A DNA stretch of 64,000 bases from Capitella teleta (GCA_000328365.1 KB302014.1:94843-158842); one strand, 5' to 3'; positions 1 through 12,783 are shown, numbered from the stretch's first letter. A program made the numbers and translations. The notes: generated by a model not told the origin, from the letters alone.

Positions 1-1063
1 CCGCGCAGGTGTGGTCGGGGACAGTGCAATTAACATCGTTATATCAACCCCACTGTTTCGATAGTTAAGCAAGCTCAAAGTTTAAGTGACAGCCGCGGAT
101 AATTCGCCGATATCGCGCTCGTAACAAAAGTATGAGAAACTGATTCATTCGACCAAAAAAAAAATGCAAAAAAAAAAGAGCATGAAATTAAGCACGGAAA
201 TGATAAATAGACGAATGTTCAATCATTGTATTCACTAAAGATCGAATTTATTATTAAAATTCATTCATTTTATCGGCGATTTTTTTTCTTCTATTATTCG
301 TGACGGAGAACGTGCGTTATGATATCCATGACTGTCATGTCCGATGCATGCTCTGGTATTATTCTATAGGTAAAAATACAATTGTGTATAATGTCCTTAC
401 ATCAATTTATTTCTTGCAAATATAATATAGAACGATCGAGGACTAATGGCCAGACCACCTATTATAAATATTGATGGCCAGGTTGTACTTTGATTCATTG
501 TCAGTTGAAAGTGCCGATTTTGCTGCTTTCTCCAGGAGTTTGTCGAATTGCGCGTTATGATTGTGCTCGATTTTATAGCAGACCTGTCAAGTCTCACGAT
601 ATAATCGTGAGACTCACAATTTCAGACGCCTCCTCACGATCTCACGAAAATCGGAGCATTCCTCACGAATTTTCAGAACTTCCTATTTTTATCGGGTCCA
701 AAGTAAAAAGGGGTTAACAATGGATTTTTTATCATGACAGTCTTCCGTAACATCAATACTGACTGCGATGATATATGTTACGACGTCTGTGATTCGTCGA
801 AATTTAAGCGGAAGTTTTTAATCCTGTGTATATATTTTTCCTGTGTATATATATTATAGTTCCCCAATTAATATCCACTGACTGCACTCACCTACTACTC
901 CTGCCCCACATCACTTCCTTTAATGTTCTTGTTAACTCATGGGTGTTGATAATATGTTTTTTTTTCTTTTTCTTTTTTCTTTTTTCTTCTTTAGTCTTGT
1001 TTGTTTCTCATTCGTTTCTCTGCACTTGCTAGTCTTAGTGTTTGTGGGAACCAATATCTCTTT

Positions 1064-1340
1064 CTAGTCTGGTGATGTTAATATACTCTCACCTGGAATC
1101 AACTAATATCCCTTTCCAGTTTCCAGTCTGGTGATGTTAATATACTCTCACCTGGAATCAACTAATATCCCTTTACAGTTTCCAGTCTGGTGATGTTAAT
1201 ATACTCTCACCTGGAATCAACTAATATCCCTTTCCAGTTTCCAGTCTGGTGATGTTAATATACTCTCACCTGGAATCAACTAATATCCCTTTCCAGTTTC
1301 CAGTCTGGTGATGCATGTTAATAAACTCTCGCCTGGATTC
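1064..1340. repeat. 59-bp tandem repeat, about 4.6 copies
   Basis: A motif starting CCAGTCTGGTGATGTTAATA recurs at 1064, 1123, 1182, 1241 and 1300, an exact 59-bp period. Internal copies are nearly identical, differing at single bases. The last copy is divergent and breaks off near 1340. There is no coding potential; it looks like a young minisatellite. Confidence 0.9.
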
Positions 1341-2037
1341 GGCTTGTGTTTCTCTTCATGCCTTATTTTAAGCCACAAGTGTTAAGTGGTTGAACTGTGT
1401 TTTACATGTAAATTTAGCAGATGCAAAAATGTAAGGGAGGGGGGGGGGTGTGGAAAGGGGGCTCGGGGCCTGACATCTGGTAATTTTGGTTGATCCTGGA
1501 CCGTGCGCTCTGGCATGTAGCATTCCTCGCGATTTTGAAAGTTGGGACCTTGACAGGTCTGTTTTATAGATTCTGGTCGATTCACGTCATGATTACTTAT
1601 TAATTATTAATTGCATAAAGTAGTATTTTTTTAATTGTTTATTTTATTATTATTTTTTTTGTTGTTGATATTTTTCTCAGTAGAGTAAACCGTGCACTGT
1701 CGATCAATTTACAAATAATATATCTATTGAAATTTAATAAATTTGTCACATCATTTCATTATTTTATATATTTACAATTTTTCAGATCATTTCAGAGTTA
1801 TTCGACTTTTTCAAACATTTGTTGTGTACTAATAACGTTTTTGATCATTTTTGACAAAAATCGAATAACTCTGTAATTATACGTGATATTGATTTGATTG
1901 ATTGTTACAACATACTCATGCTGGTTGCGTCTCTATTATACATTGTAAATTTTTAAACTCTCACTCTTTGGAGTAAGAATGGCCGTGTTAACAGCATTTT
2001 TCGGTATTTTTTTTCCAGCCAGGTTCAGGGAAACATG

Positions 2038-2137
2038 TTAATTAAGTGGAGACTGAAGCTCGAGCCTGTCTACAATTAGGAAAATTCGCTCGCTGGGCAA
2101 AAGACCGGCATTCACACGACATGTCCACTTTAATTAA
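2038..2137. repeat. Small inverted-repeat element (100 bp)
   Basis: TTAATTAAGTGGA at 2038-2050 is matched in inverted orientation by TCCACTTTAATTAA at 2124-2137, with one extra base. The spacing and A+T-rich ends resemble a very short MITE or a stem-loop. No target duplication is evident. Confidence 0.35.
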
Positions 2138-2324
2138 TCCTTCCTTTATGTTAATACTTTTAGGCCAACGATATCAACAACCTATCATTTTAGATTGAAG
2201 ATAAAAGATACAGTGAGAGGCACCCGCCTCATCAACCCCAATCAGACTTAAGATGATATAGAGATACAAGAAGTGGTGGGAGGCACCAGCCTCATGTACC
2301 ATTTAGACTTGGAGGTGACATTGA

Positions 2325-2353
2325 AGGTCACAATTGAGGTCACATTGAGGTCA
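2325..2353 (+). promoter_or_regulatory. Clustered AGGTCA half-sites
   Basis: AGGTCA occurs at 2325-2330, 2337-2342 and 2348-2353, with a related AGGTGA at 2313-2318. The 11-12 bp spacing puts the sites about one helical turn apart. AGGTCA is the nuclear-receptor half-site. No gene lies close by, so function is speculative. Confidence 0.2.
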
Positions 2354-3811
2354 AAAACTCACGATGTTATCGTCTTGCACATGGTGTGATTAAATTTATG
2401 TCATTTACACCATTCATTATTTGTGTTCAAAATCTGGCGAACATTGATCGTAAGAACCTCTTAAAAACATTTGAATTTGCCTTTTATTCCTAATCAACCA
2501 TTTAATCAAAACGTTTCAAATAAAACGTTTGCTATTTACTGAACGCTGATGGCGTCATGGTAAAATACGGATTGTGACTAAAATGTGGAGCCATACGAAG
2601 TGCGGATTTCTGGCGAAATTATATACTGAGAGCATTCCAGTACGTCACTGATTGATGTGTGTTGTTGTTTGCGTGTCCCAAGATTCCTTTGTTAGGATCC
2701 TTGTCGTTAGATTTCAGAGTGACAGAACCGTTGACATTTCATATTCGGTTGGTTTAAGAAAATATCATGGCACCAACATCGACTTCATCCTCATCAAGCT
2801 CTAGCCTTTTTTTAACGTATATTTTATATTTTCATAATCGTTCTTGTTACCTTGGTATTATCTAGCCATGACATGTTCACCATATACATTTTATGATATC
2901 ACATAGCCATGATCCATCTGTTTGATAACATGATTTTAAAATCACTTCCTCTGCCTCATAAATCATTATTTTCACAATTATGACAATATATATACGTCAT
3001 ACTACCTATCATTAGTACTGCAATTGTAATTTTCAACTATATGATGTTTCACTATGTGTCCTTCGATCTTATATTCACTTATATTCGTAAAATGCTTTCA
3101 CTAAACGCCAACCTTTTAGTTCAAATTCTTGTTTGTGATTGCTTAAGATCACAGTCAGTAATCATAACGTTAAATAAAATCATAACGTTATGATCTAAAC
3201 AACAACAGCAATGTATATAATGCATTGTAATTCCTTTCTCTTTCTTTTTAGTCTTGAAACAGATCGTGATGCAATGGAGCCTGCTCAGGATTAGAGCTTG
3301 TAAACTATAATTTCCTAATTTCTTTCTCACCGAACCTACTACAATGATTTGTTTTGAATTTATCAGAAATTTTGTTTAACCTTCATTATTGTATGCACCA
3401 ATATGCTGTCCTGCAACATAATTATTGATCTATCATTCCGAATTGATCTACGCATTCCGGAGTAAGCGGCCCAAGTCATCGTCTGCCGTGCCCACGGGGA
3501 GACGAGGAGCCAGTTGATGGCAACTGATGACGATCCGGAAGACCATTTCTTCTGAGCATGCCACGGACGAATGCAGAGAATGCAACCCGAGCAAAAAGCC
3601 TTCGTCAACTACGGATTATGGATCCCTTCCATAAGGCAGAGGCGGCTCCATTTCAAGTCCGAACTCCGGATGCCCATGCTTCAGTAACCCACGCACCTTC
3701 TCCCCAAGCTTCCCATGTTTTCCAGACCACAGTAATCAAAGGAGAGAGCACAGTATCATAGCCCTGGCAATGCAGGCTGCGGATAATACTTTTTGAATGT
3801 TGATGTTCATT

Positions 3812-4386
3812 TCATATCATAGCATATTTAATCACGTGGGTCGATGGCGGATTTCCTCTGTCGTTGTCCGTGTATATGGTAAAGAGAACTGGAGATAGTA
3901 CGCATCCCTGTGGAGCGCCGATGTTCGTTGTTCGTTGCTGTTGGGTAAGGACAGCACCTGCATCATTCGTACCTCGGGCTTTCTTGTATGCAACTTGAAG
4001 AGGGTCCATCTGTGTTCCATCTTCATCACGACAGAGGTGAGCGCCACAGGGCGATAGTCATTGAGCTCACTGGGGCATGGCCTCTTGAGCACTGGGACAA
4101 CTATGAACACTTTCCATGCATCGGGTACAGTTTCTTGGGCCTGTGATGCATTGTATAACCTGACGTGCGCAGGTGCTTATTCTTGGCGGAATGTCTTTAG
4201 AGTCCACGAAGTCTAGCAGCTTTGTTGAGTTGGACTCGGGAGAATATCTTGCAAACTTCTTCTTCGCCTAGCGTCAGATGGTTACCTCCTCTAAGTGAGG
4301 AGGGTCGTCTGGTATCTCGAATCGAGCGTAAAACTGATTCAGGTCCTCACATCACTTTAGCTCCTCTTTGCCAGTGAAGCCATTAG
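3812..4386 (-). mobile_element. Non-LTR retrotransposon fragment (CR1/L2-like RT)
   Basis: On the minus strand, translated pieces match a LINE reverse transcriptase in order. There is an N-terminal piece with LNQFYARFEIPDDPP-type residues (about 4290-4340), then the LNDYRPVALTSVVMK motif (about 4010-4075), then DPLQVAYKKARGTNDA (about 3960-4010), then GAPQGCVLSPVLFTIYTD (about 3870-3930). The run ends near HVIKYA, where the catalytic YADD would follow. The pieces lie in different frames with parts missing between them, so this is a decayed 5'- and 3'-truncated copy. L2/CR1/Rex1-type affiliation is inferred from the RPVALTS and GAPQGCVLSP blocks. It is not a host gene. Confidence 0.85.
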
Positions 4387-5052
4387 ATGTTTTCTTTGAA
4401 TATCCAGAGATGGCTTTCATTCAACTTCCAGCATATGCTCTCGAGTCTCCATCGAACCATCGCCCCAACTCATTAAGCCCATTTGATAATTATGTCTGTT
4501 CCCAGTGTCACATTTATTTCGTCGTTTTTAATAAACATGTGTTTTTCTTGAATATGTCATTTTCTCAATTATATATGGAGGATCAAATCGCGCGTTGATG
4601 CATATATTGTATGTACTGCGTAATAAGTTACTGATAACTAACATAAGATTATATACAGAAAAAAAAAAATATAAAAAAAAAAATAAAAATTTGTGATGAA
4701 TAATTATCTCTAAGCAATTAATGGGATACAGGTATGAGAGACACGGATACCTAATAGATTATATGAAAGTATACACGTATCTCAGTGTAACGGATTCTTG
4801 AACCGACTGCAGGCATTCTGAATGACTTCTCTGACCGCCCCTTATATTATAGTACATGTATTTATCTGGGTGGGGATCCAGTTCTACCACCATAGAATCC
4901 ATGTTTGTCTCTCTTGTTAATTGGGATGAACAGCACAACGTCTCGGACGTTTTCCTGCCTCTTCTAGCAGGAAGGCAATCCCAGCCTCCCGCTGAAGAAA
5001 TTAGGCGTCGTCTATTTGTGGTCAAACGCCGCATTTTCAAATAAATAAATAA

Positions 5053-5103
<51 letters not shown>

Positions 5104-8100
5104 ATTAATTAATTAATTAATAAATAAATAAATTAATAAATAAATTAATATATAATATAATAATAATAATTACCTGATAAAATTTACATGGTATAAAAGA
5201 GACACGAACAGCGCATATTCAGTGGTTTTGATTTGGTATATTACATATTTTCCGCCAGTATGTATAAAAAAAATACTTATAACATATACATGGTGTGCAT
5301 GCCACTGCACCCCAAATTTAAAAAAAAATTAGATTACTCAGTATTTCCAGGGAGTGTACAAATTAAATAGATATAAATGTTGTACCCATTCCTTATATTA
5401 TGAGGGTTTTCTATCGGCAATTATCCTTAGTCTGGCGGATGATAACCTAAATATTGATGCTCTACTCATGCATTGTGGGCGAAATACCCCAACAAGATCG
5501 CACGAACCCAACCTGCCCACGGGGCATGATGCAACCGATGTCGTGTCCTTGTACCGATGAACAGCAGTGGGGCAGGTGCAGAGACACCTGGATCTGAACG
5601 CAGAGATCGAACAGAGGCAGATGCTCACGGACGGATCAAACGACGATGTATTCAATGCACTTGCGAGGCTTCATCTGATGAATGACAACGTACATGCATA
5701 TTATTGATCAATCGAAGTGCGTGCTCACAATGTAAACTTCAAAATTGCTGCCACATAATCAAATACGTTGTGCAACCGATTAACAGCGTATCAAACCAAT
5801 TTTGTGATTGTTATCATTAGTGTTGATATAATTACTATTGTGTAGCTGTTGTACACATCGATGTACGATTTCTCAATTAAATCAATATGACTGACATGAC
5901 TGATTGCAAAGTAATTCCACCATGTCATGCTCGTTGACGCCGTGACGAATGCGAATGTCTTTGCACCACGTGGAGGCAACGTTCGTCTAACATGCCGCTC
6001 CTTCCCTCGGCCCCACACCTCTTTGACTTTTTACCTCATTGCAAGAAAAAAAAAAATTAATCGAAATTAGAGAAGGGAAACGCTGATCGATGTTCGTCTG
6101 TGCCTGAGTGAACCACAGCCCCTGAACAGCTGCTCGAAGTCAAACAGCGCTCATTGAATGTACGAGCCTCGTGGCCGACGCGAATCTTTGATCAATAGAA
6201 CAAGAGAAGGTATTCAGGTATAAAAACCTCCGAATTACGGTTCTGGAGGCACTTGTTGATGCCGGGGCATTCAGGGCACACCGCAGAGGGCAGTTTGGAC
6301 GCGACATCAGGTAAACTGACCTGTCGTGGGGTCAGTAATTGTTGCAGGACGATCAACAGCTGTTACTTAGGATCTGAGGTATGTGTTGGGTAGATTATAA
6401 AGCACTTGGTTACATCGGAGGGTTAATTCAGTATTGTACTTGTATTTTCGCGCATTTGTTAATTCTGACTTTTCTTGTAATTATTCGTGTGGGGTTTTTG
6501 TTCGTATTTATCGTTCGAACTTTGATCCTGGCGAATGAGAGCAGCCGGATGTATATTTTCTGTTTTCTGTTTAAATTATCCAGGTAGTTAAATGACGGAA
6601 CACGTGATCTTGATATTAGTGTTATAACTATTGCATAGGTTGCTAGTATGCAGTATATAATATTGAAAAGTACGTTATGTAATGCAGACAAATCCAGTTC
6701 TCATTTCGATTAAATTCTCTTAAATGATTTCAGTAGACCTAATAAAAACAAATTGTATGATATTGACACAAATACTCATGTTGATAATATTATCGTGCAA
6801 GCGTCAAACGTATTCATTGATTAGATTGTAATGTTTGGTATGAATGGTGGTGCTGTGATTCCTGTCACATTGACACAAGTGACTACAAGTGACCACAAGT
6901 GACCGGTGTATCGGCGGTGAGGTTTGGTGAGCCACTCGAAAACAAAAACAAAACAAATAATTGTTTACCAAGCAGTAAACATTTCTTGTTTCAAAACACT
7001 CAGCAGTGCTCGTATGGTGCTGCTAGGGTAACTTAAAAAAATAAAAAATAAAAAAAAAACAATTATATCCAATTTTAAGCCGCTACCTTGGTCAATTTTG
7101 AGCCCGCCTCAATGCACGCGCGCTTTGCAAATGTTAATTGTTATTTACAGCTCATTACTTGAGGTTTATGCGGTGTAGTCCCAAGCACGTGCATCATGCA
7201 ATTGTATATCCTGCCCAATAACGGATATTCGCGATACTGGTTCGATGGTACATAATATGCATTTAATAAAGTCCACCGCACACCACAGCGAATCGGTTTA
7301 GATGTTGAGCCCATGGCAGGCACGAGCGCCCTTATTGCAGATTCTACGAAAGATAATCACCGCCATATTGAATGGAAATAATAACGAATAATCAATGCTC
7401 CCTGGGCCTTCCGGCTTGAAGCAATATTTCCATCAAATCGTCAAGCGTCGTACGTCGAGACGCATGCAGAGAAATATTTAAACAATGTTTGCTATGCGTT
7501 CTATTGTTTCACTAAGTGTCAATCGTTCAGTCAATGAAGCAAACGGTATTGGAGATTCTGGAAATGTAATCGCACAATGTGTGCACGTTTATTTCCTGGC
7601 ATAACCCCCCCTCCCACCCCAACACACAGCAAATATCACGTTTTGCTGTTAAGCGCAATTAATTTGAATTATTTTCACTTTAATGGCATCTTTTGTTTGT
7701 TTATTGCTAAATCGAAGCATGCTGGATTCTTCAATAAGCAAGAATGATCAAAACAAATTCAATTTGAATGGCATATCAAATTATAAGCGTGTGCACGCCT
7801 CGTAGTGTTAAGGTCACATGTATTGACTTAACCGATATTGTTCGATAAGGAAATGAATTAAACAGTCACCCGAATGACCAACCTACAGCTGTGTACAGGT
7901 AACGAGTTCTGATCTCCCTCCGAGCCAGCCATAAATTTAAGATCATAATTATGTCGCTTGACGCTTTCTGTGAAGTAAATCAATAAGTATTCACACAAAA
8001 GCATCTAATACCCACACAACTTGTGTTCAATGGAACACCCTGGCGCAACGCCATATACATCAACGTAGAATTGCACGAATATTAACTTGTGTTCTGATTG

Positions 8101-8340
8101 CTTTCAATTCAACCGATAATTCGGCAGCCACAGAATTATGGGAAAAGTATTGATTAAAATGCGTTTTTTAAAACAGATCACAGGTAGATAGATCTACTGC
8201 TTTAGATAATTATGTATCTATTTTCTCGTGATTCCTTCTGCAAATTATTAAAATTCCTTCTGATTTTACTTTTCATGCTCATGTTTTTCAGCCCCCCTCT
8301 GCACTTATTGACCTTGTACGCCCGTCGCCCACGAGCGATT
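4387..8340. other. Intergenic, weak coding traces only
   Basis: No gene is recognised. An open frame at 4856-5043 (+) ends exactly where the AAAT array starts, a layout seen at 3' ends of some retroposons. Open frames at about 5354-5705 (+) share one reading phase but match nothing I know. At about 6207-6312 an AG-bounded, GTAAAC-terminated block with one clean frame could be an isolated exon. The rest is A+T-rich with no motif. Confidence 0.35.
5038..5160. repeat. (AAAT)n / (AATT)n microsatellite
   Basis: More than a dozen uninterrupted AAAT units give way to AATT and AAATTAAT variants after about 5100. It directly follows the stop of a 62-codon open frame, so it may be the simple-repeat tail of an old retroposon. 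Confidence 0.9.
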
Positions 8341-8352
8341 GTTTCTCGTGAT

Positions 8353-8430
8353 CACGTGTCTTTGTATCAATACAAAATGGCGGATCGGTGGGACTTTCGT
8401 TCGTTCGGGGCGGGCGGATTAACTTCCGGT
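8353..8430 (+). promoter_or_regulatory. Promoter-like motif cluster
   Basis: Within 80 bp there is an E-box CACGTG (8353-8358), AAAATGGCGG (8374-8383; matches the YY1 site that also serves as a start context), a GC box GGGGCGGGCGG (8407-8417) and a perfect ETS site ACTTCCGGT (8422-8430). The local G+C is far above the surroundings. This combination is typical of TATA-less animal promoters. YY1 orientation suggests transcription to the right, but no recognised gene follows. Confidence 0.35.
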
Positions 8431-8520
8431 CATGATGAGGCATTCCAGGCGCCGTTGCGAGATGTCTCGCCGATAAGTCACGGATCCAGGTTCAAATTAG
8501 ATACATTTATGACACGCTGA
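8377..8520 (+). CDS. Possible short ORF or first coding exon, unidentified
   Basis: ATG at 8377 has a good context (CAAAATGG) and opens a 47-codon frame beginning MADRWDFRSFGAGG that ends at 8520. A CAG/GTTCAA junction near 8492 could be a splice donor, making this the 5' part of a longer gene. I do not recognise the product. Its position inside a promoter-like cluster is the main support. It could equally be untranslated sequence whose ATGGCGG is just a YY1 site. Confidence 0.2.
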   Translation: MADRWDFRSFGAGGLTSGHDEAFQAPLRDVSPISHGSRFKLDTFMTR

Positions 8521-11248
8521 TGCATACACACACACGCAAGATTATATTGTATGCTATTTCGTGTTCTAGGAATCCAGGTTGGGGCTATATGTTATATTTA
8601 AGATGAAATCGTCCTAGATCTACATCATATGAAATATAGATTTAACATGCTCTTTTCAAAGTTCTTTTGCTTAATTGTACATGCGAATTTTATTCGGCTA
8701 TAGTCCATGCATGTAATTATGGCTGTTGCATTACTAGTAAAGACACATTATTCATCGATCAATTTCCACCCCAATTAAACCGTTTCTTCTCCAGAAAGGA
8801 AATGATGTCCGTCAGCAGATACAGGCCTGGAAATCCTCACGTACGATCAGCATTGATTTACCACGCATTACTGAATGCATGATAGCATGCTGATGTTGGT
8901 GACATCTCAGTTGAATGCACGCGTGGCGCTACGTTGTATTTATAATATGAAGACAATAACTGCGATGGTCGCAACGCAGGGTAGATGTATTCTAAAGATT
9001 GCCTTGTAATCAACAGATGACTGTGCACGAAGCACACTGCAATCGCCGTGCAGGCTGAATACCTCACTTCCGACCTCTGAGTATGCATTCAATCGGCGCA
9101 CGTGGATGGCGATCAATGCTCTGATCACACCCCAACCCCCTCGTACACCTGTTGATGGGGAATCGATGGAGAGACGCACTGACAGCGGAATTTCACAAAT
9201 TGTCTTTCACCTACTATTCGTATTTGAGCTCGCATGCTGCGTTTGTAGTGTACGTACTTGAGAAGACGGTGAGAGCAAGCAGAGCTTGTGAAGGATCGAG
9301 ACTTGGTTAAGATCATTTAGCTTCCTTCGGCTATTGATTTATATCTGGTGAATAATTATTTTTGTCATACATAGAGGAAATAAATGTATTTGCCTTTTCG
9401 GCTATTGGCTTAAATTCAACCATGCACCGAATCAAGGACAGATAGAAAACCGCTTGAATTTGACTTCGTAACTGCATAATTTATTGATAAAATTTCTGAT
9501 GGAATTGCGTGCATGCAGGCAAGGGTAACTCGCAGTGAAGCCTAAATGGCTAATGTATATATATTTTTTGGGAAAATTCCAAGGAGGAAAGCAAATAGTA
9601 AAAAAAAAAATAATAATAATTCCAAACGAAAAAAAATAAACAAATAAACAAATAAACAAATAAAAAATCTATAAAAACAAAATAAAAAATCTATAAAAAA
9701 GAGAGAGTAATGATGCAGAAAGTGTCGCTTTCAAATGAGTTTTGACTAAACACTGACAAGTATGATGAAATTTGTCATTTCCTTCAAGCACGCGGGGAAA
9801 AACATTGAAAAAAAAATATATCGAAATAATCATCAATTTACGCAGTTAATTGCGTTAACTACCACCATAACCTTTAACTTTGATGTAATTAAATAAATAT
9901 CTGAATTTAGTTAGATGGATATACTAACAACGTACCAAAAAAAGATGACACGAAAGTCGGCCGGTTGGATATCAAATTAACAATGTGGATCTTGATCCAA
10001 AAATTAAGTTTAAAAAAATTAAATAATTATGAACGTAATGATATGCATGTCATCTCTGATATATGTAAAGAATAAAAAAAAAAAAAAAAATCAAAAAATC
10101 AAAAAAAATCTTAAATAACTTGTTGCTTATTATGTAAGCAATGTCGATCGGTCTGTTATAGAAAAGTCCTAAAGCAAGAAAAAAAAATAATGCAATCCAA
10201 TTTGTGTCTTTTTAATTTGAGCTCCTGCCTTAAACTCAACTCCAACAAATATTGCAAAACATTACACGTACGGACAAAAATTCAATAGGTTAATTATTTA
10301 CACATTACTGCAATCTTTTGTTAGTTTCATTGAGTTTATTTATTACAAGGAACCAAAGCGAGTTTCTGAAATATATGCACGTAAACGAGTAAATTAAGCT
10401 TTTGACGTTCTTGCTGCAATATTCTAACGCTACAGGGATTTCCACCAAGGTTTGAATTCATTAACTTCAAACAATGTTTTCTTTTGAAATGCTACTATGC
10501 AATCATGTTACGAATACACATACGTGTAACTCTACGAAATATAATTATGACAAAATGAAATATTACATCATGCCTGTGAATGCAAAGATATCAATATAGA
10601 CAGAAACCAGCGATTCTTTCTTTGAGTATATTTAGTGTGAGCCTCGATCTATTCCAATTTCTACGGTGAAGCATATAGGAAATTTGATGGGGTTTCGTCA
10701 GTATTTAAAGAAGGCTCAAGCAAAGCTTGAAACTAGACGGAGATGTTCACATTGTTCTGGGCTGTTGTTACATTACTATATTGGTAATTGAGGAAGAGCA
10801 CATGGCAGGTAAGAGGTGTTTGTAAACAAACACTTTATTCTGCATATAACGGAATGGGAACACTTTTAATAAGGCAACAAGTCATGTCATAAAAAATAAT
10901 ATCAGCAAAACTCTGCTTACGATTAGGTGTGCATCTGATTTTATTCACTCATCAAAAATCATACCAAAAAGAAAGTGATTTTGCACGAATGAATTACAAA
11001 TGGTGCTTATTTTTATTACTATTAATTATTCTTGATCACAAATAAGTTCGCAGCAATAAGCCTCAAATAATAAAAACATTAATAGTTTTCATGGAATAAA
11101 ATTTGCGGGCTTAAACGAAAATAAGACTAATTCGACCCATCAATTACAGGCCGACATGCACCCATAATCATCAAGGGAGACGAGGGCTAATTATCGACTA
11201 AAATATGCACAGAAAGATTTAGCTATAATAAGATGAGGTAAGAAATCG
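8521..11248. other. Intergenic, no gene seen
   Basis: This stretch is A+T-rich with poly(A) runs (for example 10077-10090) and scattered short frames on both strands. The part nearest 11248 should hold the KLHL 3' UTR; TTTATT at 10831-10836 and about 10939-10944 (AATAAA on the minus strand) are possible poly(A) signals. No repeat family is recognised. Confidence 0.4.
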
Positions 11249-12775
11249 CTACATTTCCAAAGCAAAACACAGACATCCGGCCGACGGTAATTTTAACTTC
11301 CACTTTACCCACTTATCGGTCCCTGGGCAGTATCCCTCAATCGAATCATTGCACTGTCCCCCAAGAAGAACAACTTGACCTCTGAATTCAAGTGATGCCC
11401 CTAAGCAATGCAAGAGGCCAGGTCGATTTAGCATAGCCCAACAGTCGGCCAGGGGCTCATACATCAGGCAGGACATTCGCTCGCCCCCGACCACCATCAC
11501 TTTGTCTTCAAACGCAGAGGCACTCGCTAGATTGCAATCCTCTGGCAGCGAAGCACGAGCCACCCACTTGATTTGCGAGGAGTCATACTCATAGACATTC
11601 CTTGAATTTCCTCGCTGTGAATGTGTTCCACCGAGCACAAACAGTCGGTCAGAGACTGAGACAACGAGGCAGTAGTGCAAACTTTCTGGAAGAGGAGTGA
11701 GTTGACGTCGGTGTCGAGTTACCAGGTTATGTATTTCGACCGAAGCCGTGGAGTGCTGGTCCATGCGCTTTCCACCGAGAATATATAAATAGTTCTTGTA
11801 ATAAATTGACGAGTGAGAATGTCTCGCTTTGATCATTTGGGGCAGACGAGACCACAGCCTCTCTCTGGTACAAAATGAATAACACTCGCTCATCGGTTTA
11901 CCACACACCTCGCCCCCTGAGAACACGATGCCTCTCGGAGAGGCACAGGCGCTGTATTTACAAGCTAACATAGGATGCCTACTGATGACTTTCCAAACGT
12001 CTCTGTCATCACGAATCCAGATGTTCTGGTGGAAATCCCCCACAATCAATGATTTATGCATCGCAGCGTTTTGAGCGATAAGCAAACCTTGTGTGGATTT
12101 CATCATCTCTTCATTCATTACAGTAGATTGAATGAACTGTTTGGAGCAGCGGTTCAGGTCGACGTGGCGCAACAGTGCCATGAACTGCTCAGCGCTTCCC
12201 TTAGCAAGCCTCACCCACTTCTGCAAAACACTGAAGCAGACGTTTGGAGATGTATGGTGTTCCAGTATGTATACGAGATCCTCCTCTTGAAGAATCTCCA
12301 TCTGCATGGTGTCAATTGCGACCTCCAATGTGTCTGTTAAATACATCCGCGTCGTATTAATCAGGGCTTTGAGTTCAAACAGGCGGCCAATGTTGAGAAG
12401 TGATATGCAGTTTTGGTCGTCAATTTTGCGAATGAGAAATTCCTCAACTTTACGCTTGAGTCTGTCCAACATCAGCATACTGCTTGCTTCCAGAATCTCC
12501 TGAGCATTCTCCACGGTGATTTCCCTGCTCCTGGAATACAAGTATTCCACTATGAAGACACCGGTGGCGGAGCTCATGCGTCCTATGCTGATCTCAGCCG
12601 CAGTACTCTCGCTCAAATTCGCCAGAAACATCCGCTTGAAGTATTCACAGGTTCCGGCTAAAATGACTTTATGGCACGGAACACGAGTTCCGTCAAACAC
12701 CAGGCTCACGTCAGTCAACTCTTCCGCTTCTCGCATCTGACTAAACGAGGCTGGGATGACATCACATGACTCCAT
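11249..12775 (-). CDS. Kelch-like (BTB-BACK-Kelch) protein
   Basis: A single 508-residue frame with no coding intron. The BTB domain covers about residues 10-115 (DVSLVFDGTRVPCHKVILAGTC, then YFKRMF). A BACK domain follows at about 120-230 (NCISLLNIGRLFEL, matching the 3-box region used for CUL3 binding). About five to six Kelch blades run from about 265 to 505, with GG pairs in ILGGK, VLGGT, VVGGE and LLGGQ. Family members act as substrate adaptors for CUL3 RING ubiquitin ligases. The length is slightly below the usual 560-640. Seven bases upstream of the ATG a pyrimidine-rich tract ends in CCAG (about 12783), so a 5' UTR intron is likely. The lack of coding introns contrasts with the 46-62 bp introns in neighbouring genes. 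I cannot assign an orthologue. Confidence 0.95.
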   Translation of the reverse strand: MESCDVIPASFSQMREAEELTDVSLVFDGTRVPCHKVILAGTCEYFKRMFLANLSESTAAEISIGRMSSATGVFIVEYLYSRSREITVENAQEILEASSMLMLDRLKRKVEEFLIRKIDDQNCISLLNIGRLFELKALINTTRMYLTDTLEVAIDTMQMEILQEEDLVYILEHHTSPNVCFSVLQKWVRLAKGSAEQFMALLRHVDLNRCSKQFIQSTVMNEEMMKSTQGLLIAQNAAMHKSLIVGDFHQNIWIRDDRDVWKVISRHPMLACKYSACASPRGIVFSGGEVCGKPMSECYSFCTRERLWSRLPQMIKARHSHSSIYYKNYLYILGGKRMDQHSTASVEIHNLVTRHRRQLTPLPESLHYCLVVSVSDRLFVLGGTHSQRGNSRNVYEYDSSQIKWVARASLPEDCNLASASAFEDKVMVVGGERMSCLMYEPLADCWAMLNRPGLLHCLGASLEFRGQVVLLGGQCNDSIEGYCPGTDKWVKWKLKLPSAGCLCFALEM

Positions 12776-12783
12776 GCTGCTTC

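Larger units (their letters stand above)
1..3811. other. Gene-poor stretch with small repeats
   Basis: I see no convincing gene here; open frames are short and lack family motifs. It contains a hairpin at 590-614 (11-bp arms, 3-base loop), a 59-bp tandem array, a pyrimidine-rich tract at 958-1000, a G-run at 1440-1448 and a small inverted repeat near 2038-2137. Sequence around 553-600 resembles the reverse complement of about 1545-1590, which suggests two decayed copies of one repeat family. Confidence 0.5.

Noticed and set aside
12056-12740. Several plus-strand frames
   Set aside because: Shadows of the Kelch gene on the opposite strand.
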